Assembly (NCBI RefSeq): GCF_963678635.1
Contig: NC_087067.1
Coordinates: forward strand, 10,029,716 to 10,093,715
Length of the DNA: 64,000 bases
Direction: 5' to 3'
Source of the DNA: Symsagittifera roscoffensis
Lineage: Eukaryota > Xenacoelomorpha > Acoela > Convolutidae
How positions within the stretch are numbered: position 1 is the stretch's first letter; each line of letters starts with the position of its first letter. The notes under the pieces are model-generated. The model was given only the letters and a program-made list of their open reading frames with translations, did not search any database and was not told the DNA's origin. Position numbers and translations under genes: made by a program. Shown here in pieces: positions 61,141-64,000 of the stretch.

Positions 61141-64000
61141 TTGAAACTTTAGTGCGGGAAGCTCAAATTTAAAAAGATATTATCACCTGTGACCGTAAAA
61201 TTAAGGCATTTGAAAATTGCTAATTTGGCCATTTTGGGATAATAATTGGCCAAATTACTAGACATTAACCTGTTTATTAGGCCGCGGTTCTCCGACTATA
61301 TTGCGTACTTATAAGATGCGTAAGAAGCGAATTAATGCGTTCCAAATTGAATTTAATCGTATTATCAATTTAATCCTATTATCGCAGGACAGAAATTTAA
61401 TCCTTTTATCACAATACGAGACGCCAACACACCCTTAGTATTTTACATAGCGTACAAAATTTTGAGCATCCAAAAGGCACTTCTGTGAAGGAAACCAACT
61501 CCTCTTGAAGGGTTTCTTATTGATATTGCAGACAAGTTCGATAACACAAAATAGAATCGGAGTGCTGGCTTGTGGCTTTGAGCCCGTTTGGCGCATGTTA
61601 TAAAAATAAATGTTATATAAATAAAAATAAATAAATTTTTTGGTAAATTTTCTGGGCTGTGTAATGTTGCCTCACCCTCATGCAACGAGCACGGATCATG
61701 GTGAGCCTCGAACATCCGACCCTTCGACTGAGAGAAGTAGACGTAAAAACTTCACCTCCGCTTCCCTGTTCATTGAAAACTCGATGGCGTTCAAAATCTG
61801 CTTGCATTAGTTGTTTGGGGGAAAGAAAACTATTTCAGAGGCACAAAAACTGGAGGGATTGTCAGATTGGAAACCTTTTGCAGGAATTTTCTGAAAAAAA
61901 TGTTGGGAGCTAAAAACAGTATATCAAAATGCATTCTGATCCAATGGAAAAGTTTTCAAAAAATAAGAGAAAAAAACTGCTCCTATCAGGGCAAAGCACT
62001 AAGTTTTTCAACTGCCCTTAAAAGATTTGTGGTAATTTTCTCTTCAACGTTTTAAATTTCTTTCACACGCAATGTCAAGTACACAGTGATATATTTCTCA
62101 TTTATGACAAGTGTTCTGAATTCAGTTTGGAATGATATAAATCACCGCACACGGTACGCAATCATCGGAAACTGTTTGTTAGGCACGCATTATTAATCCA
62201 AAAATATAGGAAGTCAAGATTCTTATTTTGCGTTTTAGAATAGCCTTCTAATTCAGTTTTTACCTAAAAAATTATCAATAATCAGTTAAACTGATTTAAT
62301 TGACAAAAAAATCCGACACTACTGATCCTTCTACCCTTGGATTTACTTCTAAGCCTCGTTCTTAACTATGAGTTGGAATCATTTTCAATCTTTCAAGCCA
62401 AAACTTACGATATCTGGAATAGTGTTTCAGAAAAAAAACGTAATTTACTATTTTAAGCGACAGGAAAAGAAATGAAAAAATCATGGTTATCTGCATATAA
62501 AATTAAGTTAAAAACATCAGCAAATAATTACTATAAAGATATAAGGATCCAATATCAATTATGTCTTACTGACACAATTGAAGTTGTTACCCTCCCAACA
62601 ACACCAAAATATAAACAAGGATAGCCGGTTGCTGCTGAAGTAGCACAGAGTGTTCCAACCGTATTCCAAAAAGAATACGTAGGTTCTTTTTCAAATAAGG
62701 GTCGTTATTTGGGCGTGGTGGGATAAACAGGTATGACAAAAGCATAGAATCTAGGCAAATACGAGAATCACAGTGAAATAGGCAAATTGGACATTAAATT
62801 TCTAAAAAAACAGCAAGAACAAAAATATTTGAAAAATTAAACGATAACTTCACAACTTTTCTTTTCAAGGTTTTTTGCTGATAATTTTTTGAATTTCTAA
62901 AACTTCTACTCCCAAGAATGGGCTGGAAAAAAATTCATGGCCTATCCATCTACAAAAAGTTTGCTCGCTTGCTTTAATTGCTCGAAATTGAACTAAAACT
63001 GAAACGTTTTAAACTAGTTCTTTTCTAAAAACTTGAGCAATTTTTTGAAAATGTTTTGCTGTCGTTCGAAGCAAAAATCAAGACTGAAAGAGCTTGAATT
63101 TGACAAACTACTCGAACCATTCCGATGATGATTTGCGGTACCTGATTTTGCGCGGAAAACAGCAAAAAAAAACACATCCGAATACAAAGTTCCTCCACAT
63201 TTTTTAATCAGTCAGGACAGCAAACACATCAAATCTCAATTTACTCAAACTTGTTATAACTGATTTCCACTGTATGTAAAACAAACCTTTTTGTAAATGA
63301 TCAATCTAAAAATTTTTAATTCAGCATATTCTCGGGGAAAAGGATTCTTCTGCTGTGAATTGCAAAAACCCGATTACAAAGTCCCTCCCATTTCAAATAG
63401 TCAGAACAAAAAAAAATTAAATTGAAACGGGGCCTCAAACTATTCGACTGTCTTTTAAAACTTCCTATGCAAATTCTGTATCAAGAAAAATGATCTTATT
63501 AAAAAAAACGCTGTTTCGTTATGCGTTGATTTTCTACCATTGTCCTCGAAATCTGGAACAACAGTTTTTTTTTGTTATCTTTGTAGTTAAATAAAAAGTA
63601 AATCACTATTTAACTCGATTGTAATGTTAAAAATGAATCGCGATTGCAATGTTTCAGTTTGAAATCAACTGGACATTTCTATTATTTCAACGGCAAGTCT
63701 TGAGGAATAGAATGATCAACTTTTTATAATCTAATAGAACACTGCTAGTATATCAGGGCAAAACGCTGCCTATTCTGCTGCCCTTTATTTGATCTCTATC
63801 AGTTTTTTTTGGAAAAAAAATATTGACGAATTAAATTTTGAATTGTCAATATCAAATTTTGACTATTTTTGTGGTTCTTATGAATCAATAAAAGACATAA
63901 AATGACTAATTAACTTGCTTGATTTCCCTTTTCAATATTTTTGCGGTAAAATAACTTTTGTTATTTTTTCACCATCATAGATTAGTTTTTTAGTATTAAC
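61140..64000. other. Intergenic region with MITE relics
   Basis: Decayed GTTCCGAC-family pieces lie at 61150-61350 (TCAAATTTAAAAAGATATTA), 61977-62030 (TGCTCCTATCAGGGCAAAGC) and 63750-63790. A dispersed repeat (GGATAGCCGGTTGCTGCTGA then AGTAGCACAGAG) is at 62620-62668. The open frames at 61680-61913 have no splice or family support. Confidence 0.45.

Noticed and set aside
61680-61913. 77-residue plus-strand open frame upstream of the Boule-like gene
   Set aside because: Slightly GC-richer start but no homology, splice signal or neighbouring exon.

Overview
The window is AT-rich nuclear DNA from an animal, most likely an invertebrate. The genes contain spliceosomal introns, one gene has introns up to about 12 kb, and the non-coding sequence is packed with miniature DNA transposons (MITEs) and tandem repeats. 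I cannot name the species. Two of the genes belong to families usually linked to germ line or sperm biology: a Boule/DAZ-type RNA-binding protein and a CNBD2-like protein with two cyclic-nucleotide-binding folds.

Layout. At 1124-1955 (minus) there is a two-exon gene for a 69-residue basic, proline-rich protein. Its start codon is only 81 bp from the start (2037, plus) of the CNBD2-like gene, so the two share a head-to-head promoter. The CNBD2-like gene runs from 2037 to about 38488 as at least 14 phase-compatible exons. Its introns hold almost all of the repeats in the left 38 kb. Antisense inside intron 6 lies a single-exon gene (21990-22265, minus) for a small secreted precursor with prohormone-like processing and amidation signals. 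A decayed copy lies at about 18776-18958 within a segmental duplication.

From 38.5 to 58.2 kb there are no genes I can support. This stretch holds a second copy of a minisatellite also seen in intron 6, a GATG-type degenerate repeat, a 200-N assembly gap (43890-44089), and about 12.9 kb of a 24-bp satellite with higher-order repeats (44090-56960). The satellite is bracketed by a duplicated unique sequence. At 58255-59962 (minus) lies the Boule/DAZ gene: exon 1 carries the RRM and exon 2 a Q/N-rich, prion-like tail. The last 4 kb hold simple repeats and transposon relics.

The repeats show clear history: 8-bp target duplications with a paralogous empty site (hAT-like MITE), TA duplications (Tc1/mariner-like MITE), nested insertions, and a near-identical 1,280-bp tandem duplication bounded by MITE copies. 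Exon calls rest on reading splice signals and phase by eye. No alignment or transcript data were available.
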